Source: UBA9732 sp963609725 (GTDB taxonomy: Bacteria; Spirochaetota; Spirochaetia; Sphaerochaetales; Sphaerochaetaceae). Taken from it: a stretch of 28,873 nucleotides of DNA. The first letter of the stretch is position 1. Every line of letters begins with the position of its first letter. Under the pieces are notes generated by a model that saw nothing but the letters and a program-made list of their open reading frames with translations, did no database searches and had not been told where the DNA came from. Position numbers and translations under genes: made by a program. Location of the stretch: contig CAVDLI010000013.1 in assembly GCA_963609725.1 (NCBI GenBank), forward strand, positions 1 through 28,873. The letters are read 5' to 3'. Below, in pieces: positions 15,753-22,808 of this stretch.

Positions 15753-15801
15753 AGAGGCTGTTGCAAAAATCGAAAGATGATGGGTGCAACAGCCTATTTT
15801 T
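15753..15801 (+). terminator. Rho-independent terminator after the TerB-like gene
   Basis: AGGCTGTTGCA (15755-15765) pairs perfectly with TGCAACAGCCT (15785-15795) and is followed by ATTTTTC. The sequence AGAGGCTGTTGCAAAAA resembles the end of the dispersed element (AGAGGTTTTTGCAAAA), but differs from it in both arms in a pairing-preserving way. Confidence 0.88.
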
Positions 15802-15825
15802 CTTATGGCTCTTTGCATTATTAGT

Positions 15826-17436
15826 TTAACGATGATTATTAGCAGTTTTTGCAAAAAACTTGTTAAAATACTTTATACCAAAAAGAGTTAGTATCATTAA
15901 AATTACTCCAATAGGAAGAACAACTGTAGATTTTGGAATAAATCCTGCAATTAAATAACATACGAAAGAGACAGCCGTAACCGTAAGTGCATATGGTAAT
16001 TGTGTACTTACATGATTTAAGTGATTACATTGTGCTCCAGCACTGGACATTATTGTTGTGTCAGAAATGGGAGAGCAATGGTCACCACATACGGCTCCAG
16101 CCATACAAGCAGACACGCAAACAACTCCAATTGGTTCTGTGAGAGGAAAAATGCTAAGTGTAATTGGAATAAGAATTCCAAATGTTCCCCAACTTGTGCC
16201 TGTAGCAAAAGATAAAAGACAACCAATAAGAAATATTATTGCAGGAAGGAAGGTTTGAAAATTTTTAGCAGAACTTTTGACTATAGTTTCTACAAAGACT
16301 TTTGAACCAAGGCTGTCGCTCATAGCTTTAAGAGACCATGCAAATGTTAGAATAAGTATTGCAGATACCATAGACTCAAATCCTTTTGGAATACATTCCA
16401 TCATCTCGCTGAAACTCATTGTTCTTCTAAACATAAAATAAATTAATGTAATAATGAGAGTAATTGCGCTCCCAAGCATGAGACCTACAGAAGCATCGGA
16501 CTGAGAGAATGCTGTTACAAAATCTATGCCACCAAAAAAGCCTCCACTGTAAAGCATGCCCATAACACAAGCGACAATCAAAATGGCAATTGGAATGACT
16601 AAGTCTATAACTTTGCCTTGCTTTTGGGCTTTAGACGAGCTTGATGCACTTGCTGTGTTGCTGTCTCCTATTTGAGTATCAATTGGTTTTGCAATAGCCT
16701 CATACTTGGCCATTGGACCAAAATCATACTTATAAAGTGCCAACCAGAACATCATTACGATTGTCAATAATGCATAAAAATTAAATGGTATAGCTTTTAT
16801 AAAAATATCAAATCCACTAAATCCAGAATCCCTTACAAATGCAGATACCGCAGCAGCCCAAGACGAAACAGGGGCAATAATACAAATTGGTGCTGCTGTT
16901 GAATCAATCAAATAGCTTAATTTCTCTCGGGAAACGCCCTCTTTATCAGTTACAGGTCTCATGACAGAGCCAACTGTAAGGCAATTGAAGTAATCATCAA
17001 TAAAAATAAGAATACCTAATGCTATTGTTGCAAGCTGGGCGCCAGTTTTTGTTTTAATATGAAGAGATGCCCATTTCCCAAAAGCGCTACTGCCCCCTGC
17101 TTTGTTCATAAGACTTACAAGTATGCCAAGAATAACAAGAAAAACAAGAATGCCTACATTGTAAGTATCTGATAACACATAAACTATGCCGTCATTAAAT
17201 ACATGAACAAGGGTTCCTTCAAAATTAAAATTAGAATAAAGAATACCACCTACAACAACGCCTAAAAACAGAGATGAATATACTTCTTTAGTGGCTAGTG
17301 CAAGTCCAATAGCAACTACTGGTGGAAATAAAGACCATGCTGTATTGACAAATGTCTCATTTGAAATTGCAGCATAAAACAATGCTAAGAATATGACAGC
17401 AAAGAAAACAAGCCTAATTGCAGTGCTTTTTTTCAT
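15826..17436 (-). CDS. NhaC-family transporter under lysine riboswitch control (LysW-like)
   Basis: 536 residues from ATG 17436, which has a perfect GGAGGG seven bases upstream; an upstream ATG would add ten residues. About a dozen hydrophobic helices, with NhaC/ArsB-type features such as the IFIDDYFNCLTVGSVMRPV segment and the repeat-related CMAGAVCGDHCSPISDTT. Classical NhaC proteins exchange Na+ and H+. The lysine riboswitch directly upstream instead points to the LysW group of NhaC-like proteins, predicted from regulon studies to import lysine. Substrate is therefore inferred from regulation, not from residues. Transcribed alone; the end is convergent with the TerB-like gene. Confidence 0.88.
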   Translation of the reverse strand: MKKSTAIRLVFFAVIFLALFYAAISNETFVNTAWSLFPPVVAIGLALATKEVYSSLFLGVVVGGILYSNFNFEGTLVHVFNDGIVYVLSDTYNVGILVFLVILGILVSLMNKAGGSSAFGKWASLHIKTKTGAQLATIALGILIFIDDYFNCLTVGSVMRPVTDKEGVSREKLSYLIDSTAAPICIIAPVSSWAAAVSAFVRDSGFSGFDIFIKAIPFNFYALLTIVMMFWLALYKYDFGPMAKYEAIAKPIDTQIGDSNTASASSSSKAQKQGKVIDLVIPIAILIVACVMGMLYSGGFFGGIDFVTAFSQSDASVGLMLGSAITLIITLIYFMFRRTMSFSEMMECIPKGFESMVSAILILTFAWSLKAMSDSLGSKVFVETIVKSSAKNFQTFLPAIIFLIGCLLSFATGTSWGTFGILIPITLSIFPLTEPIGVVCVSACMAGAVCGDHCSPISDTTIMSSAGAQCNHLNHVSTQLPYALTVTAVSFVCYLIAGFIPKSTVVLPIGVILMILTLFGIKYFNKFFAKTANNHR

Positions 17437-17465
17437 ACTAAGACCCTCCGGGAAATGCATAATCA

Positions 17466-17509
17466 TGACCTATCATGACACATGCACATTCCGTTGGCCT
17501 GTACTGCGA
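17466..17509 (-). promoter_or_regulatory. Possible expression platform of the lysine riboswitch
   Basis: Between the riboswitch and the ribosome site the transcript can form a long hairpin: GGAATGTGCAT pairs imperfectly with ATGCATTTCC, with TCATGA on both sides of a TAGG loop. It ends one base before CGGAGGG. The loop stretch contains a second GATAG (17474-17470) able to pair with the CTATC that closes the riboswitch. Exclusive pairing would link ligand state to this hairpin. This is a hypothesis. Confidence 0.4.
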
Positions 17510-17676
17510 CAACGATAGCTCTCCGCCTTTTTACAGGCGACAGTCTGCAGGATATTTTCCTACAGCCCGGGCATTACAACGTTAGGCAACATTGTAACCC
17601 CTCGGCAACTACACCTTTTGCTGTTTCCAATGCCTACGAAAAACAGGTACTTTTTGTAGTTGCGCCTCTATCACGC
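17510..17676 (-). promoter_or_regulatory. Lysine riboswitch (L box)
   Basis: Read on the minus strand, all conserved blocks of the lysine riboswitch occur in order: GATAGAGGCGC, AAAAAGTACCTG, GTTGCCGAGGGG, GGGCTGTAGG, GACTGTCGCC and GGCGGAGAGCTATC. The P1 helix is formed by GATAG (17672-17668) with CTATC (17518-17514). Binding of lysine is expected to shut off the downstream transporter gene. Length about 160 nt, normal for the class. Confidence 0.93.
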
Positions 17677-17708
17677 TTTGTATTTCCATTTATAATGATA
17701 TGGCGCAA

Positions 17709-17737
17709 ATAATAAAGAACATGCAAAAAACTGTCAA
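17709..17737 (-). promoter_or_regulatory. Consensus promoter for the lysine riboswitch transcript
   Basis: TTGACA (17737-17732) and TATTAT (17714-17709) on the minus strand with exactly 17 bp between. The start would lie near 17702, about 26 nt before the riboswitch. Confidence 0.85.
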
Positions 17738-17762
17738 CGGGTTTGCAATGCGTGCAAACCCG
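17738..17762. promoter_or_regulatory. Inverted repeat just upstream of the -35 box
   Basis: CGGGTTTGCA (17738-17747) and TGCAAACCCG (17753-17762) are exact inverted copies with a 5-nt centre. The site abuts the -35 box of the riboswitch promoter, the place for an activator or repressor. It has no T-run and is not a typical terminator. Confidence 0.5.
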
Positions 17763-17795
17763 TGTAAATGAAAGCGCCGGAAACTAGAATGTTAA

Positions 17796-17964
17796 AGAGG
17801 TTTTTGCAAAACTGTCTTCATGAATCTTGGCTTTGCCTTTTCGGCTAAAAGAGCATTTCTTCTAACTTCATAATACACAAAGTATTATTTCAGTTTTCAG
17901 AAAATGCTTTTTATCTCGCAAATCCAAAACCAATCTCCACAAAGCTCATTTTGCAAAAACCTCT
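17796..17964. mobile_element. Complete 169-bp MITE-like element
   Basis: Ends AGAGGTTTTTGCAAAACTG (17796) and ...CTCATTTTGCAAAAACCTCT (to 17964), 16 bp identical as inverted repeats. The pairing continues imperfectly to the centre (GCATTTCTT on the left against AGAAAATGC on the right), so the whole element is one long hairpin around AATACACAAAGTATT. No open frame. I found no convincing target duplication. Similar sequences at 11515, 28800, 6857 and 21414 make this a family. The remaining bases, 17763-17795 and 17965-18014, show nothing recognisable. Confidence 0.85.
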
Positions 17965-18014
17965 AAAAACCAATATAAATGAGAGTGTCAGGGTCTAGAA
18001 TATTTTAGAATGCC

Positions 18015-18737
18015 TTAGAGAGTTGGATAAACCTCAATAGAGTCAACATAAGGAGATTTTTCGAATTCTGTCATAAGTTCAATTATTGAGTCATCGGGCT
18101 TAAAGAGGACTTCTGCTTTAACAATTGAGCACCCGTCTTCATCCCTAGTAATGGCCATTTCTTTAAGAGCTACTTCATATTTGTCCATGTATTGTGTCAA
18201 TTGCGCTATAGTTATTCCGTGCTTTGTGATGTTTGACGTAATTGAACCAGAATTTTGACTATGAGATTTTGCATGCCTGCCATGAAGAGCCCATTGTACA
18301 AAAAGAATAAGAGCTGTTGCAAACAAACCAATAGAATACATCCCAGCTCCAATGGTTATTCCAATGCCCACTGTTGCCCAAAGGCCGGCAGCTGTTGTAA
18401 GACCAACTACAGATTCACGTTTTACAAATATTACACCAGCACCAAGAAAACCTATTGCAGAAACAACGCCATGCGCAACTCTTGAAGCATCAGCAGAAAG
18501 CCTTAAGCCTTCAATTCCAACGACATCCATAAAGCCATACTTGGAAACAATCATCATAAGACATGATGCAATAGCTACAATAATATGAGTTCTAAGGCCT
18601 GCATTCTTAAGTCTTTTTTCTCTCTCAAGTCCAACAAGACCGCCACACAACATGGCCATAACTATTCTTAATAAGAAATCAAGATAATTTGTCAGTCCTA
18701 ATATTCCGTTCTCAAAGAAAGAATTAACCTCTATCAT
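18015..18737 (-). CDS. MgtC/SapB family membrane protein
   Basis: 240 residues. Four to five hydrophobic helices in the first 150 residues include the MgtC/SapB signature MLCGGLVGLEREKRLKNAGL, RTHIIVAIASCL, and SAIGFLGAGVIF plus TTAAGLWATVGIG. The last ~70 residues form a soluble ACT-like domain (...EVLFKPDDSIIELMTEFEKS). In enteric bacteria MgtC modulates the ATP synthase and aids growth in low Mg2+; many homologues are uncharacterised. Given the V-ATPase elsewhere in the window, an ATPase link is possible but unsupported. ATG 18737 has AGAGG seven bases upstream. Single gene. Confidence 0.88.
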   Translation of the reverse strand: MIEVNSFFENGILGLTNYLDFLLRIVMAMLCGGLVGLEREKRLKNAGLRTHIIVAIASCLMMIVSKYGFMDVVGIEGLRLSADASRVAHGVVSAIGFLGAGVIFVKRESVVGLTTAAGLWATVGIGITIGAGMYSIGLFATALILFVQWALHGRHAKSHSQNSGSITSNITKHGITIAQLTQYMDKYEVALKEMAITRDEDGCSIVKAEVLFKPDDSIIELMTEFEKSPYVDSIEVYPTL

Positions 18738-18779
18738 TTATTGACCTCTTTATGCCCAATTTTTTCTTGGATTTTCGCT

Positions 18780-18808
18780 ATTCTATTACTTATTCTTATC
18801 GTGTGCAA
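18780..18808 (-). promoter_or_regulatory. Candidate promoter for the MgtC-like gene
   Basis: TTGCAC (18808-18803) and TAGAAT (18785-18780), 17 bp apart, about 43 bp before the start codon. Confidence 0.45.
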
Positions 18809-18895
18809 TTGTAAAATAAACTTTTTTTATGAGCTTTGTATTATAGCTTGGGCTTTCCCATAAATTTTTATTATATCTCCATACAATTAAATAAT

Positions 18896-18924
18896 TTGCT
18901 TTTTACCCAAGTGCTTTGTAATAT
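18896..18924 (+). promoter_or_regulatory. Candidate promoter for the MATE-lysR pair
   Basis: TTGCTT (18896-18901) and TAATAT (18919-18924) with 17 bp between. The leader would be about 145 nt and contains a small hairpin, ATGCAC-TCTTTC-GTGCAT, near 19020-19040. The rest of the 18738-19074 spacer is AT-rich with no other signal I can name. Confidence 0.45.
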
Positions 18925-19074
18925 GTTGAAAATCCAATGGAACAAAGTTTTTGTAAAAACATTGTCTCATTGGGCAAAAAACAAGAAATACGAACATGCC
19001 TCATAAAGTTCACACTATGCACTCTTTCGTGCATGGGGAAGTTCTTTTGCTTGTTCGTTGAAAGGAAAGGTTTT

Positions 19075-20520
19075 ATGAACAAAGAAGATTTGTTTGAAAA
19101 TACGCCAATATTCAGAGCGCTTTTTGAGCTTGCATTGCCAACCGTTTTTGGTCAAATCATTTTGGTTCTCTATAATATGGCAGATACATATTTTGTTGGA
19201 CTTACAAAAAGCAATCACATGCTCACAGCTGTCACAATATGTATGCCTGCTTTTATGATACTGACAGCAATGGCAAATCTTTTTGGCGTTGGGGGCTCAA
19301 GTGTAATATCAAGAGCTTTAGGTAAAGCAAATTATGATAGAGCAAAGTCTACAAGCGCATTCTCTTTTTGGGGATGTTTAGCTTTCACTCTTCTCTATTC
19401 ATTTCTTATTTTTCTTTTCATAAATCCCATCATAAATGCTCTTGGAGGAACAGATCCAATAGTACACGAATATGCTAAAACATATCTTATTTATACAGTC
19501 GTACTAGGAGGGATTTTTACTTCCATGAATGCACTTATGGCTCATCTTGTAAGATCTGAAGGAAAAGCCTTTCATGCAAGCATTGGCGTCGTTCTTGGAG
19601 GAGTTCTCAATGTAGCATTAGATCCATTATTTATGTTTGTCATACTTGAGCCTGGAAATGAAGTTGCAGGAGCAGCCATAGCTACAGCAATTTCAAACAC
19701 AATTTCTTTCATGTATTATGTAATTATTTTTGCTTTAAGCAAAAAACAAAAAAGTATTCTAAATGTAAGGCTCTCAAGAGCATCGTTTCAAAATAACATT
19801 CCTTCTTGCGTTTTTGATGCAGGACTTCCAGCTTGCATAATGACTCTTGCAGAGAACATTTCATATGCAATCTTAGATAAGCTTATGTCTTACAATGGTC
19901 TTGCAGCTCAAACAGGTATTGGAGTTGCAAAAAAAGTCAACATGATGGCTCATTCAATAGTACGTGGAGTAACTCAAGGAGCTCTTCCTCTTTTGGGATA
20001 TTCATACTCAAGTGGCAACAGAATCAAAACAAAGAAAACAGTTGGTGCAACAGTTCTAATTTCTGCATCAGCAGCAATTATATGCACAGTTGTAAGTTTA
20101 TTATTCACTAATGAAGTTATTGGAATCTTCATCCATGAAACAAACAGTGCTCATGAGTATGGAATTAAGTTCCTCAGAATTTTATGCTTGGGAGCGCCTT
20201 TCTCAGCCGTAACATACACTTTCATTTCTTTTTTCCAGGCAGTAGGACATGGAAGAAAATCATTCATACTTGCACTTCTTAGAAAAGGAATTTTAGACAT
20301 TCCTCTAATGTTCATACTACAGAACATGATAAAAATATATGGAATTGTACTTGCAACACCCATAACAGATGCAATATGTTTCGTCGTTTCACTTTGCTTA
20401 TTCTCAAAATTCTCAGAGAAGCATCTTATGGCTAATAAAGCAAGAAAGGTATATAATCCTTTTACAGGGAAAAACGAGGTAGTAAGCGAAATTGCAGGAG
20501 AGAAAAGTGAGCCTAATTGA
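19075..20520 (+). CDS. MATE family multidrug/Na+ exporter
   Basis: 481 residues from ATG 19075. The frame is open to 18937, but AAAGGAAAGG lies just before the chosen ATG and the family start (ENTPIFRALFELALPTVFGQ) follows at once. Twelve hydrophobic helices in two six-helix halves; typical segments include VLYNMADTYFVGL, FGVGGSSVISRALGKANYDRA in the first half and GVTQGALPLLGYSYSSGN in the second. MATE proteins expel cationic compounds in exchange for Na+ or H+. Its last 14 bases overlap the start of a LysR regulator that probably controls it. Confidence 0.92.
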   Translation: MNKEDLFENTPIFRALFELALPTVFGQIILVLYNMADTYFVGLTKSNHMLTAVTICMPAFMILTAMANLFGVGGSSVISRALGKANYDRAKSTSAFSFWGCLAFTLLYSFLIFLFINPIINALGGTDPIVHEYAKTYLIYTVVLGGIFTSMNALMAHLVRSEGKAFHASIGVVLGGVLNVALDPLFMFVILEPGNEVAGAAIATAISNTISFMYYVIIFALSKKQKSILNVRLSRASFQNNIPSCVFDAGLPACIMTLAENISYAILDKLMSYNGLAAQTGIGVAKKVNMMAHSIVRGVTQGALPLLGYSYSSGNRIKTKKTVGATVLISASAAIICTVVSLLFTNEVIGIFIHETNSAHEYGIKFLRILCLGAPFSAVTYTFISFFQAVGHGRKSFILALLRKGILDIPLMFILQNMIKIYGIVLATPITDAICFVVSLCLFSKFSEKHLMANKARKVYNPFTGKNEVVSEIAGEKSEPN

Positions 20521-21397
20521 CCAAAAACTAATTTCATTTATGAAAATTATAGACACTAATAGCTTTACAAAGGCAGCTGATGCACTTGCACTTACCCAAC
20601 CTGCAGTAAGTCAGCATATCCACAATCTTGAAGAAGAACTTGGCGTAAAGCTTTTCATAAGAAGCCATAATCAGCTAAAACTTACTTCCAATGGAGAGAT
20701 TGTAGAAAAGTATGCAAGAAGACTTATGGCAATTTCAAACAACCTTACTCAACTTTTGAATGATGAAAAAGAAAATATTTCTTCTCTAACCGTGGGTATT
20801 ACTCATTCTATTGAAAGCAGCCAAATAATTGAAGCTTTAGCAGAATACTCCAACCAAGGCAAAGGTTTTACTATGAAAGTCATAACAGACACAGTAGAAA
20901 ACTTACACAAAATGCTAAAAAATTACGAACTGGACTTTCTTATCATAAATGGAATTATCAAAGACCCCGGCCTTAATTACATGACAATGGATACCGATTG
21001 CCTTGTGCTCGCAGTCTCTCCTACACACAGGCTTGCAAGCCAAAACACAGTAACTTTGGATGAACTAAAGAAAGAAAAACTTATACTTAGACTTCCAACT
21101 TCTAATACTACGAGTCTTTTTGACCAAGCATTAAATCAGAATAATTTATCTATAAACGATTTTGATGTAGTACTTGAAATGGACAACATAGCTACAATAA
21201 AAGACTTGATTAGACAAAATTTTGGAGTATCGGTGCTTTCTAAGAGCGCTTGTATGGATGAAATACGAAAAGGCAAACTCATTGGCCTTTCTATAGAGAA
21301 TTTGAGTCTCATAAGAGAAATTAACATAATTTATCCAAAAGATTATGAAAATCTTCAAACAGTCCAAGATATAGTTGAACTATATAACAGGTTATAG
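20507..21397 (+). CDS. LysR-type transcriptional regulator
   Basis: 296 residues from GTG 20507, which has AGGAG just upstream; a TTG at 20492 would add five residues. The N-terminal helix-turn-helix (NSFTKAADALALTQPAVSQH, IHNLEEELGVKLFIR) is canonical. The remaining ~210 residues form the two-lobed effector-binding domain (SLTVGITHSIESSQIIEAL..., DFLIINGII). It overlaps the MATE gene by 14 bp, so the two are co-translated. A LysR gene placed downstream in the same direction as its target is less common than the divergent layout. Inducer unknown. Confidence 0.9.
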   Translation: MSLIDQKLISFMKIIDTNSFTKAADALALTQPAVSQHIHNLEEELGVKLFIRSHNQLKLTSNGEIVEKYARRLMAISNNLTQLLNDEKENISSLTVGITHSIESSQIIEALAEYSNQGKGFTMKVITDTVENLHKMLKNYELDFLIINGIIKDPGLNYMTMDTDCLVLAVSPTHRLASQNTVTLDELKKEKLILRLPTSNTTSLFDQALNQNNLSINDFDVVLEMDNIATIKDLIRQNFGVSVLSKSACMDEIRKGKLIGLSIENLSLIREINIIYPKDYENLQTVQDIVELYNRL

Positions 21398-21413
21398 AAA
21401 CTTTAGTACATTT

Positions 21414-21486
21414 GAGGTTTTGCAAAATGAGCTTTATGAAGACCGTTTTGCAAAAACCTCTGTAAAAGAATTTTGCAAAAACCTCT
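21414..21486. repeat. Short internally deleted element plus an extra arm between convergent genes
   Basis: 21414-21461 reads, on the minus strand, AGAGGTTTTTGCAAAAC, then GGTCTTCAT joined directly to AAAGCTCATTTTGCAAAACCTC. That is the two ends of the complete element fused with about 120 bp of the centre missing. A third arm, TTTTGCAAAAACCTCT, follows at 21471-21486. The hairpin sits between the convergent lysR and aminopeptidase genes, so it may also stop both transcripts, though neither side has a T-run. Confidence 0.75.
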
Positions 21487-21487
21487 C

Positions 21488-22792
21488 TTACGCTTCAAAG
21501 AACGCCTTGAAACTTTCTGTTAAATTAAAAGTATCTTGAGTGCCTCCAGTCTCATAGGGGGAATGCATTGCAAGCTGAGCAGCTCCCACATCTACACATG
21601 GAATAGCCAACTGAGAACTTGAAATATTTCCAAGCGTACTGCCACCTGTAACATTTGAGTTATTAAAGAAAAATTGATACGGAAGCCCTGCGTTTTTTAG
21701 AATATTGATAAGATGAGCTCCAGATGCAGCATCACTTGTGTACTTTTGATTACCTGCATACTTTATCATTATGCCTTTATTCATAACAGGCTTATTTGAA
21801 GGATCGCATTTTTCAGGGTAATTTGGATGAATTGAATGCCCATTGTCAGCAGAAACCATAAAACTATTTGCTTTTGCAATACACTGGTCCTCATAATCCA
21901 AGCCCAAAGCAACATTTATGCGCGTTATAGTTTGAGAAAGAAAATCGCTGTCAGCACCCTGTTTTGTTCCACTTCCAACTTCTTCATTATCAAAAAGAAC
22001 AACCATTTGAATTTTATTTGAAGATGATTCTGACACATCAATAAATGATTTAACAGCTGTGTATGCACACTGTAAATCATCTATTTTAGGAGATGAGAAA
22101 AACTCATCATCTAAGCCCCATATTGAACCTTTCATTCTGTTATAAAGAAAGAGCTCAGTATCAAGAATGTCATCTTCCTCTACTTCAAGAAGATTGGATA
22201 CAAGCGCCTTGATTGCACCTTTTTGGTTTCCAGAGCATAAAAGTGGCAACATGTCTTTTTGGACTTTATACTCATAACTCTTGTTTATGTCCCTATTTTG
22301 ATGAATACAAAGATTGACAATTTGACATAAGTCTCTGTCAAAATCCACTAAATGTTCATTAACTGAGCCATCGTTTGATTTTACAAATGCTCGTCCTGCA
22401 ATTGAAAGTGGTCTATCAAACCAAGGAGCCATGAGCATACCGCCATAAGCTTCAACATTAAGTGTTGTATATAACTCACCCAGTGAAAGTTCTGGATTTG
22501 CTTTGAGTTTAAATGACGGAGAATCTGTATGGGCTGCTACTATGTTGTAACCAAAAGAATTTCTTGAACTTGTAAAACCCTCTGGAATTCTAAAAGCAAT
22601 AATTGAAGAACTGTTGCGTGTAACATAGTAACAAGAGCCTTCTTCTAAAGAAAATCTTTTAGATTCATCAAGATAAATACAACCAGCATTATCAAGCATA
22701 TTAGCTAAATTTGACACAACATGATAACAAGAAGGACTGTCGTTTATAAAATCCAAAAGTTCTAGTGTAGACTCTATATATTTTTGCTCCAT
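21488..22792 (-). CDS. apeB: M18 family aminopeptidase
   Basis: 434 residues from ATG 22792, preceded by GGAGA at six bases; the frame extends further upstream but only as the shadow of alaS. All M18 zinc-site segments are present: AAHTDSPSFKL (His88), SPKIDDLQCAY, VLFDNEEVGSGTKQGA with the catalytic Glu pair, SADNGHSIHPNY, and C-terminal AQLAMHSPYETGG. A cytosolic, multimeric dinuclear zinc enzyme that removes N-terminal residues, often acidic or neutral ones, from peptides. It begins 16 nt after alaS and is co-transcribed with it. Confidence 0.93.
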   Translation of the reverse strand: MEQKYIESTLELLDFINDSPSCYHVVSNLANMLDNAGCIYLDESKRFSLEEGSCYYVTRNSSSIIAFRIPEGFTSSRNSFGYNIVAAHTDSPSFKLKANPELSLGELYTTLNVEAYGGMLMAPWFDRPLSIAGRAFVKSNDGSVNEHLVDFDRDLCQIVNLCIHQNRDINKSYEYKVQKDMLPLLCSGNQKGAIKALVSNLLEVEEDDILDTELFLYNRMKGSIWGLDDEFFSSPKIDDLQCAYTAVKSFIDVSESSSNKIQMVVLFDNEEVGSGTKQGADSDFLSQTITRINVALGLDYEDQCIAKANSFMVSADNGHSIHPNYPEKCDPSNKPVMNKGIMIKYAGNQKYTSDAASGAHLINILKNAGLPYQFFFNNSNVTGGSTLGNISSSQLAIPCVDVGAAQLAMHSPYETGGTQDTFNLTESFKAFFEA

Positions 22793-22808
22793 CACATTTC
22801 TCCAAAAC

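Noticed and set aside
17482..17712. Plus-strand frame of 76 codons downstream of the riboswitch region
   Set aside because: It is the complement of the lysine riboswitch, which fully explains the conserved structure.
18937..19074. Longer start for the MATE protein
   Set aside because: The extension lacks family similarity and the ATG at 19075 has a strong ribosome site and the family N-terminus.
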